From NCBI RefSeq assembly GCF_047718555.1, contig NZ_JBDNRK010000012.1, positions 34,442 through 98,441 on the forward strand: a stretch of DNA of 64,000 bases, read 5' to 3'. The position numbers and the translations under genes were made by a program. The DNA comes from Clostridium_I sp047718555 (GTDB taxonomy: Bacteria; Bacillota; Clostridia; Clostridiales; Clostridiaceae). Shown piece by piece: positions 10,489-18,945 of the stretch. Positions within the stretch are counted from its first letter, which is position 1, and every line of letters starts with the position of its first letter. Below the pieces are notes generated by a model that had not been told where the DNA came from, searched no databases, and saw only the letters and a list, made by a program, of their open reading frames with translations.

Positions 10489-10540
10489 GAACGTCTATGA
10501 TTTAAATCTTAATAATGAAATCATGGTCGTTTTTTATTTT
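10489..10540 (+). terminator. Terminator in the spacer before the protease gene
   Basis: AACGTCTATGATTT (10490-10503) pairs with AAATCATGGTCGTT (10518-10531) with one mismatch and one G-U pair, and a T-rich run follows. It lies about 110-200 bases after the structured block, so it may end a transcript starting near 10200. No protein gene is recognisable upstream of it. Confidence 0.65.
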
Positions 10541-10613
10541 TAATCTTTAGTATAGAGCTATTTCATACGATTTAATAAACATGTAGATAATATTTTTATT
10601 CCTACAAAAGGAG

Positions 10614-10721
10614 ATGAAAAAGTTGAGTCCTGAGAGAATTTACTATAGTGGTAAAGGATATAAACATCTTCTATTCTACGTTATCTTTGGAGTTAATAAA
10701 TCTGAATCAAATATTTCATAA
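10614..10721 (+). CDS. Possible 32-35-residue peptide ORF
   Basis: A short frame follows AAGGAG. It can be read as ATG at 10614, abutting the ribosome site, or as TTG at 10623 at ideal spacing. The predicted peptide reads (MKK)LSPERIYYSG...FYVIFGVNKSESNIS, with no recognised motif. It ends 30 bases before the protease gene. It may be a leader peptide or chance; support is only the ribosome site. Confidence 0.2.
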   Translation: MKKLSPERIYYSGKGYKHLLFYVIFGVNKSESNIS

Positions 10722-10750
10722 CAAAAATATAAAATATAGGAGGTGCTATC

Positions 10751-12964
10751 TTGAAAAACAAAGAAAAAAATCATCACATATTAAAGGATATAGTAACAGT
10801 TATTTTACCTATTATAATCACATTTAACTTATTAGGGCATTCTGTATTTGCCAGTGAAGTTAATAAAAACTTAAAGGTATCATCGATAAATAGTGTATTA
10901 AACAGTAAATCACAATTAAATTTAAATAAGTCCAAAGTGGCTACAAAAGGTAAAGGACTCATACCCTATAAAGTAAAGATAAAAAAGAGTGCAGAAAGTT
11001 TAAATTCACAACCAAGGTTAAAATCAGCTGCTCCACTGCCAGCTTCTTATGACTTAAGAAAAACTGGGAGAATAACTATTGCAAAGGATCAGGGCCAACT
11101 GAATAATTGCTGGGCTTTTTCAGCTATAGGCTCCCTTGAATCAAATCTTCTTAGAATAGAGAAAAAGACTTATGACTTTTCAGAAATAAATATGACAACC
11201 CATAATAATATTGATAACAATCCCTTTGATGGTGGAAATAATGAAATGGCTACAGCATATCTTGCCAGCTGGAAAGGGCCTGTGAATGAAACTGATGATT
11301 CAGAACCATCTGATCCTAACAATATAGTAACTAGAAATGGACTAAAGGAAAAAAAGCATGTACAGGAGGTATTATTTATACCTGACAGAACAGGAGCCTT
11401 AGATAATAGTGAATTGAAAAAGGCAATAATGAATTATGGTGCTGTATCCTCTTCTCTTTATATGGACGAGTATAGTTATTTTAATTTAGGTAAAAACGCT
11501 TATTACGATTATGCAGAGAGTTCTGGTAATCATGCCATAGATATAGTGGGGTGGGATGATAATTATTCTAAAAATAATTTTTTAGTTACTCCTAAAGGAA
11601 ATGGAGCTTTTATTTGTAAGAACAGTTGGGGGACAAGCTTTGGGGACAAGGGCTATTTTTATGTTTCCTATTATGATGTGTCTATAGGAATTGACAATGC
11701 AGTTTTCAATGGCATAGAGCCCGTTGATAATTATAGTAAAAATTACCAATATGACTTAGACTATAATGGTATTGTTTCATTTGGCCAAAGTAATTGGTTT
11801 TCAAATGTGTTTACAGCTTCAGCAAATTCTACTACCATGGAATCCTTAGCAGCAGTTAGTTTTTATACGGATAAAGAAAATGTAAGCTATTCAGTTTATG
11901 CAGAAAATGATTATAGCACTAACAAATTTAATAAAATAGCTTCAAATTTAGTAGCATCGGGAATAATTGCAATGCCAGGATATCATACCATAAAATTACC
12001 TAAGCCTCTTTCGTTAAATACAGGTAAAAAGTTTGCAGTGGCTGTGAAGGTTACAGGATCATCTATACCTTTAGATTACTTAAGTAATTCTAATGGAAAC
12101 TCCTTTGTAAGTAACAATGGATCAAAATGGGCTGCGATTCCAGCAGCTGTAGACTTAAAAGCATTTACAAATATAAGTTCTAAAGTTTCAGTAAAGGGAA
12201 TTTCTTTAAACAGCAGCTTTCTGAATATTAATGTAAACAGTACAGCAAAGCTTTCTAGTTCAATTTCTCCAAGTAATGCTACAAATAAAAATGTAAGCTG
12301 GAGTAGTAGTAATTCAAAAATAGCTACCGTAGATAACAGTGGAAATGTCAAGGGAATCTTACCAGGAAAGGCTGTAATAACAGTAAAAAGTCAGGATGGA
12401 AATTTTGCAGCGCAGTGTACAGTTAATGTAAAAGGGACTATAGCAGTTAATTCAGTATCCTTTGGGTCAAGGCCTGTAAATATAAACAGTGATTTCAGGT
12501 TTACTTTTCCAAGTACTATTTATAAGGGAACTAATTTTAAGTATATTACACTAAAAGATAATAAAAATGCTAACATAGCAATAAACGTTAGTATAAACAA
12601 CAATGTGCTAATTTTAAAGCCTAAGAATAATTTAAAGAATGGCACTATGTATTTTATAAATATTCCTGTAAATTCGGTGATAGATGGCAAAGATAGTACA
12701 TTGCTAAAGGATTATAGTACAAAGTTTGTAACCATTCCAGCCTATAATCCAGATATAAAATTTACAGATGCTAATTTAGAGAAAAAAATAAGGTCTGTTT
12801 TAAAAAAGCCTAAGGGAAATATAAGTTCAAATGATATGGCTGCTTTAACTTTTTTAGATATAAGCTGCAGTAATATTACAAGTTTAAAGGGATTAGAATA
12901 TGCAGTTAATTTGATTAGTGTTAATGCAAAAGGTAATAAGATAACTGATACAAGTCCAATGTAG
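10751..12964 (+). CDS. Secreted papain-like (C1A) cysteine peptidase with Ig-like and truncated LRR modules
   Basis: This 737-residue protein has a signal peptide (about residues 1-35) and a propeptide. A C1A peptidase domain follows with QGQLNNCWAFS (Cys about 120), GNHAIDIVGWDD (His about 260) and CKNSWGTSFGDKGYF (Asn about 291), so the triad and oxyanion Gln are intact. A lectin-like beta-sandwich common in clostridial C1A proteins (about 330-470), one Big_2 domain (about 480-560), an SbsA/Big_5-like Ig domain (about 565-660) and the start of an internalin-type leucine-rich repeat follow. The LRR stops after about one and a half turns (GLEYAVNLISVNAKGNKITDTSPM), so the C-terminus looks truncated. 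The start is TTG with GGAGG nearby. It probably degrades extracellular proteins or processes surface proteins. Confidence 0.85.
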   Translation: MKNKEKNHHILKDIVTVILPIIITFNLLGHSVFASEVNKNLKVSSINSVLNSKSQLNLNKSKVATKGKGLIPYKVKIKKSAESLNSQPRLKSAAPLPASYDLRKTGRITIAKDQGQLNNCWAFSAIGSLESNLLRIEKKTYDFSEINMTTHNNIDNNPFDGGNNEMATAYLASWKGPVNETDDSEPSDPNNIVTRNGLKEKKHVQEVLFIPDRTGALDNSELKKAIMNYGAVSSSLYMDEYSYFNLGKNAYYDYAESSGNHAIDIVGWDDNYSKNNFLVTPKGNGAFICKNSWGTSFGDKGYFYVSYYDVSIGIDNAVFNGIEPVDNYSKNYQYDLDYNGIVSFGQSNWFSNVFTASANSTTMESLAAVSFYTDKENVSYSVYAENDYSTNKFNKIASNLVASGIIAMPGYHTIKLPKPLSLNTGKKFAVAVKVTGSSIPLDYLSNSNGNSFVSNNGSKWAAIPAAVDLKAFTNISSKVSVKGISLNSSFLNINVNSTAKLSSSISPSNATNKNVSWSSSNSKIATVDNSGNVKGILPGKAVITVKSQDGNFAAQCTVNVKGTIAVNSVSFGSRPVNINSDFRFTFPSTIYKGTNFKYITLKDNKNANIAINVSINNNVLILKPKNNLKNGTMYFINIPVNSVIDGKDSTLLKDYSTKFVTIPAYNPDIKFTDANLEKKIRSVLKKPKGNISSNDMAALTFLDISCSNITSLKGLEYAVNLISVNAKGNKITDTSPM

Positions 12965-12994
12965 ACTTAAAAGAATATTTGAATAGATATCTTA

Positions 12995-13023
12995 TTGACA
13001 TAATATTAAAAAATAAGGATAAT
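12995..13023 (+). promoter_or_regulatory. Sigma-A-type promoter for the alpha/beta hydrolase gene
   Basis: TTGACA (12995-13000), 17 bases, then GATAAT (13018-13023) is close to the vegetative consensus. It would give a leader of about 170 bases before the GTG at 13203. Confidence 0.6.
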
Positions 13024-13130
13024 AGATTTATATTAAACATATAGGTATAATATATTGTTGTGTAGTGAAATATAAAGTTAAATTATATTAATTAATCACA
13101 ACGCTGCTTGTAGTTGACTAGAGAACTAGA

Positions 13131-13174
13131 GACTAATTTTTCTTAAAGTAATTTAAGAAGAATTAGTCTTTTTT
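13131..13174 (+). terminator. Terminator or attenuator in the hydrolase leader
   Basis: GACTAATTTTTCTTAAA (13131-13147) pairs with TTTAAGAAGAATTAGTC (13152-13168), followed by six T, and lies between a good promoter and the hydrolase start. A competing small hairpin (TAGTT/AACTA near 13111-13128) sits just upstream, so attenuation is possible. Alternatively it simply ends the protease transcript. Confidence 0.7.
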
Positions 13175-13202
13175 GTTATATGAATAATGGAGATGATGAT
13201 AA

Positions 13203-14021
13203 GTGTTGAAAAATGGTAATTATTTTGAAGTTGAACCCAATGTAGATATGTATTATATAGATAAAGGTGAAGGAATACCCTTGGTTTTTGTACCAGGATG
13301 GACCTTTACTTCAGATGTTTTTGAATATCAAATTGAATATTATTCTAAAAACTATAGAGTTATTGCCATTGATCCGAGAAGCTATGGTAGATCAACAATA
13401 GCTTTACATGGAAATGATTATAATACTCACATAAAAGATCTGGTGAAGCTTTTAGGTTATCTTCAGTTAAAGAATATAATTTTAGTTGGATGGTCCTTTG
13501 GTGGTTTAGTCACATGGGGCTATATTGAGCAATTAGGATTATCCAATGTAAAGGCATTAGTGAATATTGATGTTACACCAAAACAATTATCTTTAAATGA
13601 AGATGACTGGGTAGGTGGAGAAATTGATGAAATATCAAATAATTATACCTATAATATGAATTCTAATAGAAGTTTAAGAAAGTTTATGATTCCTTTTACC
13701 ACTGAATTTATGGTTGAGCGTAAGCTTTCTGAAGAAGAGGTAAATAAGATAATAAAATACTCAATACGTACACCTTACTATATAACTCGTGAACTATATG
13801 CCAGCGGTATGTTTTCAAATAAAACCAAAGCAGCAAAATTGGCAGATGAATCAATACCATCCTGTATGTTCATTTCAGAGTCTAGGGCAAGTAAAGGGGT
13901 TCCATTTATGAATAAGTATTTTCCTAATACTGAGGTGTTTGTTTTGGGGCGTCATATGATGTTCTGGGAGTATCCTGATAAATTTAATAGGCTGCTGGAT
14001 GAGTTTTTAGAAAATGTATAG
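13203..14021 (+). CDS. Alpha/beta hydrolase fold protein
   Basis: This 272-residue protein has the oxyanion-hole segment VFVPGWTF (about 28-35), an IAIDPRSYGRS strand-turn, the nucleophile elbow GWSFGG (Ser about 98) and the catalytic-His segment LGRHMMFWEYP (His about 251). The acid is not certain. This is the layout of the esterase, haloperoxidase and dienelactone-hydrolase-like superfamily, whose substrate cannot be read from sequence. There is no signal peptide, so it is cytoplasmic. GTG at 13203 has GGAG ten bases upstream. It stands alone behind a leader carrying a strong terminator hairpin, so expression may be controlled by read-through. The following 800 bases carry no protein gene. 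Confidence 0.75.
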   Translation: MLKNGNYFEVEPNVDMYYIDKGEGIPLVFVPGWTFTSDVFEYQIEYYSKNYRVIAIDPRSYGRSTIALHGNDYNTHIKDLVKLLGYLQLKNIILVGWSFGGLVTWGYIEQLGLSNVKALVNIDVTPKQLSLNEDDWVGGEIDEISNNYTYNMNSNRSLRKFMIPFTTEFMVERKLSEEEVNKIIKYSIRTPYYITRELYASGMFSNKTKAAKLADESIPSCMFISESRASKGVPFMNKYFPNTEVFVLGRHMMFWEYPDKFNRLLDEFLENV

Positions 14022-14109
14022 TGTAGTAAGGAAAATAATCTATTTATATCTCATCTCATGTATGTATCTTTCTGTTCACAGATTCAAGATGATGTATGTA
14101 TAATAGATA

Positions 14110-14620
14110 ATAGTTTGAACTGAATTTCATATAGTTGGGTAATGTCTGCTTTTGTTTTGGATATAGTTTACCTACCTTATATAAGCAAAAAAAATAATAA
14201 ATCTTAATTACTTATATAAGTAGATAAACTATTACAGTTGGGATAAAGCCTAGCCCCGCCCCATCAATACCCTTCTTGTTTATTGCAAACAGCAACATTA
14301 ACTTTTAACTTATAATGCTTGTCCTATAAGTTCTTATCAAGGAATAAGAATATTAATGCCTACCCAGCATAAATCTGCCAAGCAACCTTACCGAACCTTT
14401 AATGGTAGTCCACACCTTGCATAGACACCACTAAAGAAGGGTATAGTGTTGTATGTGTCTATAGTTGACTTTCCGCATCGGCTCAACTGACCTACTGGAT
14501 ATTTTTATAGTTATTCCAGTGCGCAGATAACTAACCTACTATCTAAAAAAGACAATAGGAAACTAGACCTTTATAAAATTATATTTTTGAATATAATTTT
14601 ATAAAGGCGTGGTTTGGCTG
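14110..14620 (+). ncRNA. Candidate large structured non-coding RNA with a pseudoknot
   Basis: This 500-base stretch has no plausible protein frame but is dense in stems. They are: 14165-14187 with 14209-14231 (about 21 bp, minor mismatches), AACTTATA/TATAAGTT (14307-14314 with 14325-14332), TTCTTAT/ATAAGAA (14331-14337 with 14344-14350), ATAGACAC/GTGTCTAT (14421-14428 with 14455-14462) with inner CACT/AGTG, AGTTGA/TCAACT, and a 16-bp closing stem (14568-14583 with 14592-14607). The loop of the 14421 hairpin, AAGAAGGGTAT (14434-14444), is perfectly complementary to ATACCCTTCTT at 14267-14277: an 11-bp pseudoknot. GC-rich patches stand out from the AT-rich surroundings. A weak promoter (TTCACA, 18 bases, TATAAT) lies at 14075-14104. 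The class and the strand are not certain. Confidence 0.45.
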
Positions 14621-14872
14621 TATTTAATTTTAAAATTAGTTATAAATTTTTATTCTAAATCTATATATGATATTTACCATATAATTACAAAAAAACAGTG
14701 CAGCAGGGGCAAAATAATTTGCTATGTTTTTTAGAGGATTGAACATTAATTTGGCGTGGTTATTTATTATAGATAGTGTAGAATAAGACTTAATTTTCTG
14801 ATAAAATAAAAGTACGAAGATGTAAATATAATGTATTTAATATCTAGTGGCAAATATAGAGGATGTGATACA

Positions 14873-15796
14873 GTGGCTGGAAAAAAGAAAAAAATACTGG
14901 ATGATAATTTCATAATGTCGCCTAAGTATGATTTCGTTTTTAAGTATATATTTGGTAATGAGAAACATAAGGACTTGTCAATAGCATTACTCAGCGATAT
15001 ATTAGCTGTTCCAGAGGAAGAATTTGAGGGAATAGAAATAATAAATAGTGAACTTATAAAGGAATTTAAGGAAGATAGAAAAGGAATTCTTGATGTAAGG
15101 ATAAAAACTAAGTTAGGAAAGCAGATAGATGTTGAAATACAAATACTTCCAACAGAGTACATGGCAGAAAGGACTATATTCTACTGGAGCAAGATGTATA
15201 CAGGTCAGATCAAGCCAGGAGATACCTACGATAAGCTAAAGAAATGTGTAACTATAAATATAGTAGACTTCAAGTGTACGCCGCTAAATAAACTATATTC
15301 CAGTTATCATATAACAGAGGATGAAACAGGATATAGATTAACAGATATATTGGAAGTGTATTTTTTAGAACTACCAAAGCGTTTTGATGAAGATGTGAAG
15401 AAGGATGAGGATGACCCTATAGTTCAATGGATGGAATTCTTGGATGCAAGAACGAAAGGAGAGGTAGAGATGTTGGCGAAAAAGAATAAGGACATAAAGA
15501 AAGCTTATGATTTATTACAGATAATAAGTAAGGATGAGAAGGCTAGAATGTTGTACGAAGCTCAGCAAGCTGAAATAAGTGATCAATTGACTAGAATAAA
15601 GGTGGCAGAAGCTAAAGGAAAAGCTGAAGGAAAAGCTGAAGGAAAGGCTGAAGGAAAGGCTGAAGGAAAGAAAGTTGCAAAAGAAGAAGATGCTATAAAT
15701 TTTCTGAAACTTGGAGTAGATGAAGAAATAATAGCAAAGGGTACAGGGCTAAGTATGGAAAGGATATTGGAACTTAAGAAGAAGTATCAAAATTAG
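14873..15796 (+). CDS. Rpn-family PD-(D/E)XK nuclease / putative transposase-like protein
   Basis: The opening MSPKYDFVFKYIFGNEKHKD and the PD-(D/E)XK core GILDVRIKT...IDVEIQI (Asp about 74, Glu about 88, Gln about 90) identify the Rpn (recombination-promoting nuclease, transposase_31) family common in clostridia. The C-terminus has a run of KAEG repeats coded by a 12-bp tandem repeat (about 15618-15672), then a helical LGVDEEIIAKGTGLSMERILELKKKY tail typical of the family. I chose GTG at 14873 because GAGG lies ten bases upstream; ATG at 14831 in the same frame lacks a good ribosome site. Family members have DNase activity and have been linked to recA-independent recombination and to phage defence. 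Function here is inferred. About 307 residues. Confidence 0.8.
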   Translation: MAGKKKKILDDNFIMSPKYDFVFKYIFGNEKHKDLSIALLSDILAVPEEEFEGIEIINSELIKEFKEDRKGILDVRIKTKLGKQIDVEIQILPTEYMAERTIFYWSKMYTGQIKPGDTYDKLKKCVTINIVDFKCTPLNKLYSSYHITEDETGYRLTDILEVYFLELPKRFDEDVKKDEDDPIVQWMEFLDARTKGEVEMLAKKNKDIKKAYDLLQIISKDEKARMLYEAQQAEISDQLTRIKVAEAKGKAEGKAEGKAEGKAEGKKVAKEEDAINFLKLGVDEEIIAKGTGLSMERILELKKKYQN

Positions 15797-15829
15797 TAGC
15801 AAGCAGAAATTGTTCATTAATAAATTAAA

Positions 15830-15863
15830 AATAAAGTGCATCTGAAATCTGATGCACTTTATT
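15830..15863. terminator. Bidirectional terminator between convergent genes
   Basis: AATAAAGTGCATC (15830-15842) pairs perfectly with GATGCACTTTATT (15851-15863) in the 70-base gap between the Rpn gene and the GntP gene. Confidence 0.8.
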
Positions 15864-15866
15864 CTT

Positions 15867-17258
15867 CTATCCAAAGAAGAAATTGAGAATTAACAAGGCA
15901 ATAAGTCCCGTAAAGCAGGCCAGAGTTGAAGTAACAGACCACACTCTCATTTGTTCTTTAACGTCTTTTATACCGATAGATTCATTGATAACCCAAAAAT
16001 AGGAATCATTAAAATAGGAGAATAGCATTGAACCGATACAAGCAGCTAATGCTGCAAAGGTAGGGTCAATATGAAGTCCTGAAACCATTGGAGCTGTTAC
16101 AGAAGCGGCAGTCATTATGGAAACAGTTCCTGAACCCTGCACTAGTCTTATCAAACAGGAAATAATAAAAGGCAGAAGAATTGGAGGAATACTGGTTTTG
16201 GAAATGCCTAATGCAATATAGTTTCCAAGTCCGCTGTTTTGTATAATCATTCCAAGGGCTCCGCCGCCTCCAACTAATAGAATCAATTTTCCGCTGGCTT
16301 TTAGACCTTCTTCCATGGCATCTAATGTTTCACCCTTTGAAAAAGCTTTAGTTAGGCCCAAAATGGCAATTAGTAATCCTAGTGCCAGTGCAATTATTGG
16401 AGAACCTATAAAGGAGAAGAATGAAGCTATAATATTGCCCTTAAAATTCAAAGATTTCAAAATAGTGCTTAATAGTATTAATAATATTGGAATTAAAACT
16501 GGAGCAAAGGATAAAAAAGGTGAAGGCAATTCTTTATCATTTTCTTTTAGAGTATCATTTTCTTCAAAGACATTATCTTCACTGAGATTATCTTTTACTT
16601 CAGGCCTAATCCAGCCGTCTTCAGTTTCATTAGGTAATTGATATATTTTATTTCCCAAATACTTTGCATAGGGAATTATAACGCACATAATTGGAATGGC
16701 AATAATAGTTCCAAAGAGCATGAATCTACCTATATTTGCATTGAGAATTCCAGCTGCCCCTATAGGACCAGAAGCAGGGGGAACCAAAGCATGGCTCATT
16801 AAAAGTCCACCTGCCAAAGCTATTCCAAGGGAGACTACAGATTTTCCTGTCTTTTTAGACAGACCTTTAACCAGGGGTGATAAAATAATGAAGCCAGAAG
16901 TGCAGAATATTGACAGGGAGGTAATGAAGCCGGAAGCAGCCAGAGCTTCCTCTTCTTTTTTACTGCCGAAGAGCTTGATAAAGCTGTTTGCCATTACTTT
17001 TGTAGCACCAGATACTTCTAAAAGTTTTCCAAGCATAACTCCAAATCCGATAATAATACCTATACTGCTTAAAGCATTTCCGAAACCCTTTGAAATTGAT
17101 TCAACAAGCTTTTGATGATCCATTCCTCCTATGAGCCCTATTGCAGTGGCAGAAATAATTACTCCTAAAAATACATGTACTTTGGTTTTTGTAATTAGAA
17201 ATATAAGTAGAGACATACCAATAATTAATCCCAGTATCATTTGGATTCCTGAACTCAT
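15867..17258 (-). CDS. GntP-family gluconate/sugar-acid:H+ symporter
   Basis: This 463-residue, very hydrophobic protein has about 12-14 membrane segments and conserved GntP stretches: GFGNALSSIGIIIGFGVMLGKLLEVSGA, LGIALAGGLLMSHALVPPASGP and RLVQGSGTVSIMTAASV. A hydrophilic loop around residues 205-240 matches the usual mid-protein cytoplasmic loop. GntP permeases import gluconate, idonate and related sugar acids by proton symport. Here it is the last gene of a minus-strand cluster with a DUF1537 kinase and a PdxA-like dehydrogenase, so D-threonate, L-threonate or D-erythronate is the likely substrate (inference). ATG is set by AAAGGGG. An IS605-like hairpin repeat separates it from the kinase gene. 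Confidence 0.85.
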   Translation of the reverse strand: MSSGIQMILGLIIGMSLLIFLITKTKVHVFLGVIISATAIGLIGGMDHQKLVESISKGFGNALSSIGIIIGFGVMLGKLLEVSGATKVMANSFIKLFGSKKEEEALAASGFITSLSIFCTSGFIILSPLVKGLSKKTGKSVVSLGIALAGGLLMSHALVPPASGPIGAAGILNANIGRFMLFGTIIAIPIMCVIIPYAKYLGNKIYQLPNETEDGWIRPEVKDNLSEDNVFEENDTLKENDKELPSPFLSFAPVLIPILLILLSTILKSLNFKGNIIASFFSFIGSPIIALALGLLIAILGLTKAFSKGETLDAMEEGLKASGKLILLVGGGGALGMIIQNSGLGNYIALGISKTSIPPILLPFIISCLIRLVQGSGTVSIMTAASVTAPMVSGLHIDPTFAALAACIGSMLFSYFNDSYFWVINESIGIKDVKEQMRVWSVTSTLACFTGLIALLILNFFFG

Positions 17259-17297
17259 TTTAATTACCCCTTTATTTTAAATTTATATATATTTAAC

Positions 17298-17425
17298 CTG
17301 ACTAACTTGGCGTAAGTCTCCCACTTATTCAAGTGGGAGTTCAACGCCAAGTAAGCCATGCATTTGCAGTTCTAAAATTCAGATGGGGTAAAAGAATCCC
17401 CACCTGAATTAAGAACTTGCTTCAA
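17298..17425 (-). repeat. IS200/IS605-end-like hairpin element (copy 1)
   Basis: These 128 bases are, in reverse complement, nearly the same as 27752-27886. Two hairpins are visible: CTTGGCGT...AACGCCAAG enclosing CTCCCACTT/AAGTGGGAG, and AATTCAGGTGGGGA/CCCATCTGAATT. This is the style of IS200/IS605 terminal hairpins. No transposase is present. The element overlaps the last codons and supplies the TGA stop of the DUF1537 kinase gene. Confidence 0.7.
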
Positions 17426-18738
17426 CCCTCATTACTGTATTCAGTGGAGGTCTTGGTCTTTAGATAATTGATACAAACGCTTAAGGTATCCTTTGTACCT
17501 ACTAGTCCTCCCTTTGTTATAATTGGCTTATTGTTAAAAACTCCACCGATTACTCTGCCATAAATAGCTAGTGGAATGACTTCATCTTTTACATCTATGC
17601 CATCAGCTTTTATCTTGTTGCAAAAATCTTCTGTCACATCTCCACCGGAAGTATAAACACTACCAATTTTATTTCCCAGTTTTTTAATTACAAGGCAGAG
17701 TATTTCGGCAATGGCGCTGGTTATTAAATTAGAACATTGTTTTTTATTCAAATTATAATTTTTTTCTATTTCTGAGAAATTCAATACATCTTTTTCTTCA
17801 GTGGTAGTAGTAACCACTAGAATACTGTAATTATCTTCTCTATGAATAATTTCATTTACAATTCTATTGACTTCTCTATCTTTCTTCTCCTCCTGAAGGA
17901 AATTCAATGTATTCGTTTTCACGATTAACGGATTATATTTTACTTTAAGATAATTTATCTGCTCTCTTGTAAGATTGCTTGCACTTCCAATACCGCACAG
18001 TACCTTCTCTCTAATCTTTAATTTTTCATCTTTTTTATAGAATACATTTGCGGCAGCTGCAGTAAAGGGACCTGGATCCACAGATACAAATTTGAGCTTA
18101 CTTTCAACAGAGGCCTTTGCAATTTCATTGATATCATTATTTGTACAAGCATCAATTACAATAACTCTATTCTTTTGCTGTGCATTTTTTAGTATTTCCT
18201 GTTTTATAACCTCTGCTCCTTTAAGTACTTTATCCAGAGATATAAAGCCAACCTTATATTTACTCTGTTTTTTTACTATTTCAGTAACTTTGGAAGTGCT
18301 CACAGGAGAGGTTGGATCTTTAGCCACTTCTGTTTTCTCAAGGGGAACTCCATTAACCAGTAAAAAATCTCCTATACTGGCTCTTCCTGAATCAGGGAAA
18401 GAAGCAACTACAATAGCTGTGATGTCAGAGCCAAGACTTTCAATAATACTGTCAATTTCATATCCTACATTTCCTCTTAAAGTGGAATCGATTCTTTTAC
18501 TAAAGAATAAATTCTTCTTATCATTAAATAGATTTACTGCATCCTTAACCTTTTTATAGGCATCCTCAGGGGCTAAGCCTCTGCTGTTAGTAGTTATGCT
18601 TAAAACATCAAAACTTTTAAATTTGTATAAATCTGATTCTTGAAGCAGAGTTCCTACCTTCAAACCATTTTTGGCAAGAAGTGCTCCTGTATCATTGGCA
18701 CCAGTTAAGTCATCTGCAATAATTACTGTTTTTAACAT
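17422..18738 (-). CDS. Four-carbon acid sugar kinase (DUF1537; DtnK/OtnK type)
   Basis: The N-terminus VIIADDLTGANDTGALLAKNG and the C-terminal SVYTSGGDVTEDFC...ITKGGLVGTKDTL (ATP-binding Gly-rich segment) are the two signatures of the DUF1537 kinase family. These enzymes phosphorylate D-threonate, D-erythronate or related acids at C4. The neighbouring PdxA-like dehydrogenase is the known next step for D-threonate 4-phosphate (giving dihydroxyacetone phosphate), which favours a DtnK-type role; no OtnC or OtnI genes are visible. I chose the inner ATG at 18738 because GGGAGAGG lies just before it; an in-frame ATG 15 bases upstream lacks a site. Length is 438 residues, normal for the family. The stop codon lies within the adjacent hairpin repeat. 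Confidence 0.85.
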   Translation of the reverse strand: MLKTVIIADDLTGANDTGALLAKNGLKVGTLLQESDLYKFKSFDVLSITTNSRGLAPEDAYKKVKDAVNLFNDKKNLFFSKRIDSTLRGNVGYEIDSIIESLGSDITAIVVASFPDSGRASIGDFLLVNGVPLEKTEVAKDPTSPVSTSKVTEIVKKQSKYKVGFISLDKVLKGAEVIKQEILKNAQQKNRVIVIDACTNNDINEIAKASVESKLKFVSVDPGPFTAAAANVFYKKDEKLKIREKVLCGIGSASNLTREQINYLKVKYNPLIVKTNTLNFLQEEKKDREVNRIVNEIIHREDNYSILVVTTTTEEKDVLNFSEIEKNYNLNKKQCSNLITSAIAEILCLVIKKLGNKIGSVYTSGGDVTEDFCNKIKADGIDVKDEVIPLAIYGRVIGGVFNNKPIITKGGLVGTKDTLSVCINYLKTKTSTEYSNEG

Positions 18739-18945
18739 ATAATCCTCTCCCATCCTTATAATATCTAAAATATTTTTTTAACAAACAGTTACATTTAATC
18801 TAAAATAAAACAATTTTAATCCATGTATGTTAAACTATTAGTGTCCATTTGGATAGGCCTCTTTTTGTTCAATAGATTGAATTTGCAGGTTTTTTCTATA
18901 TTGACAAATCGAGGCTTTTTTATTTCAAGTTATATTTATATACAA

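Noticed and set aside
15618..15672. Short direct repeats that could suggest a CRISPR or VNTR locus
   Set aside because: They are 12-bp in-frame KAEG codon repeats within the Rpn gene, without spacers.
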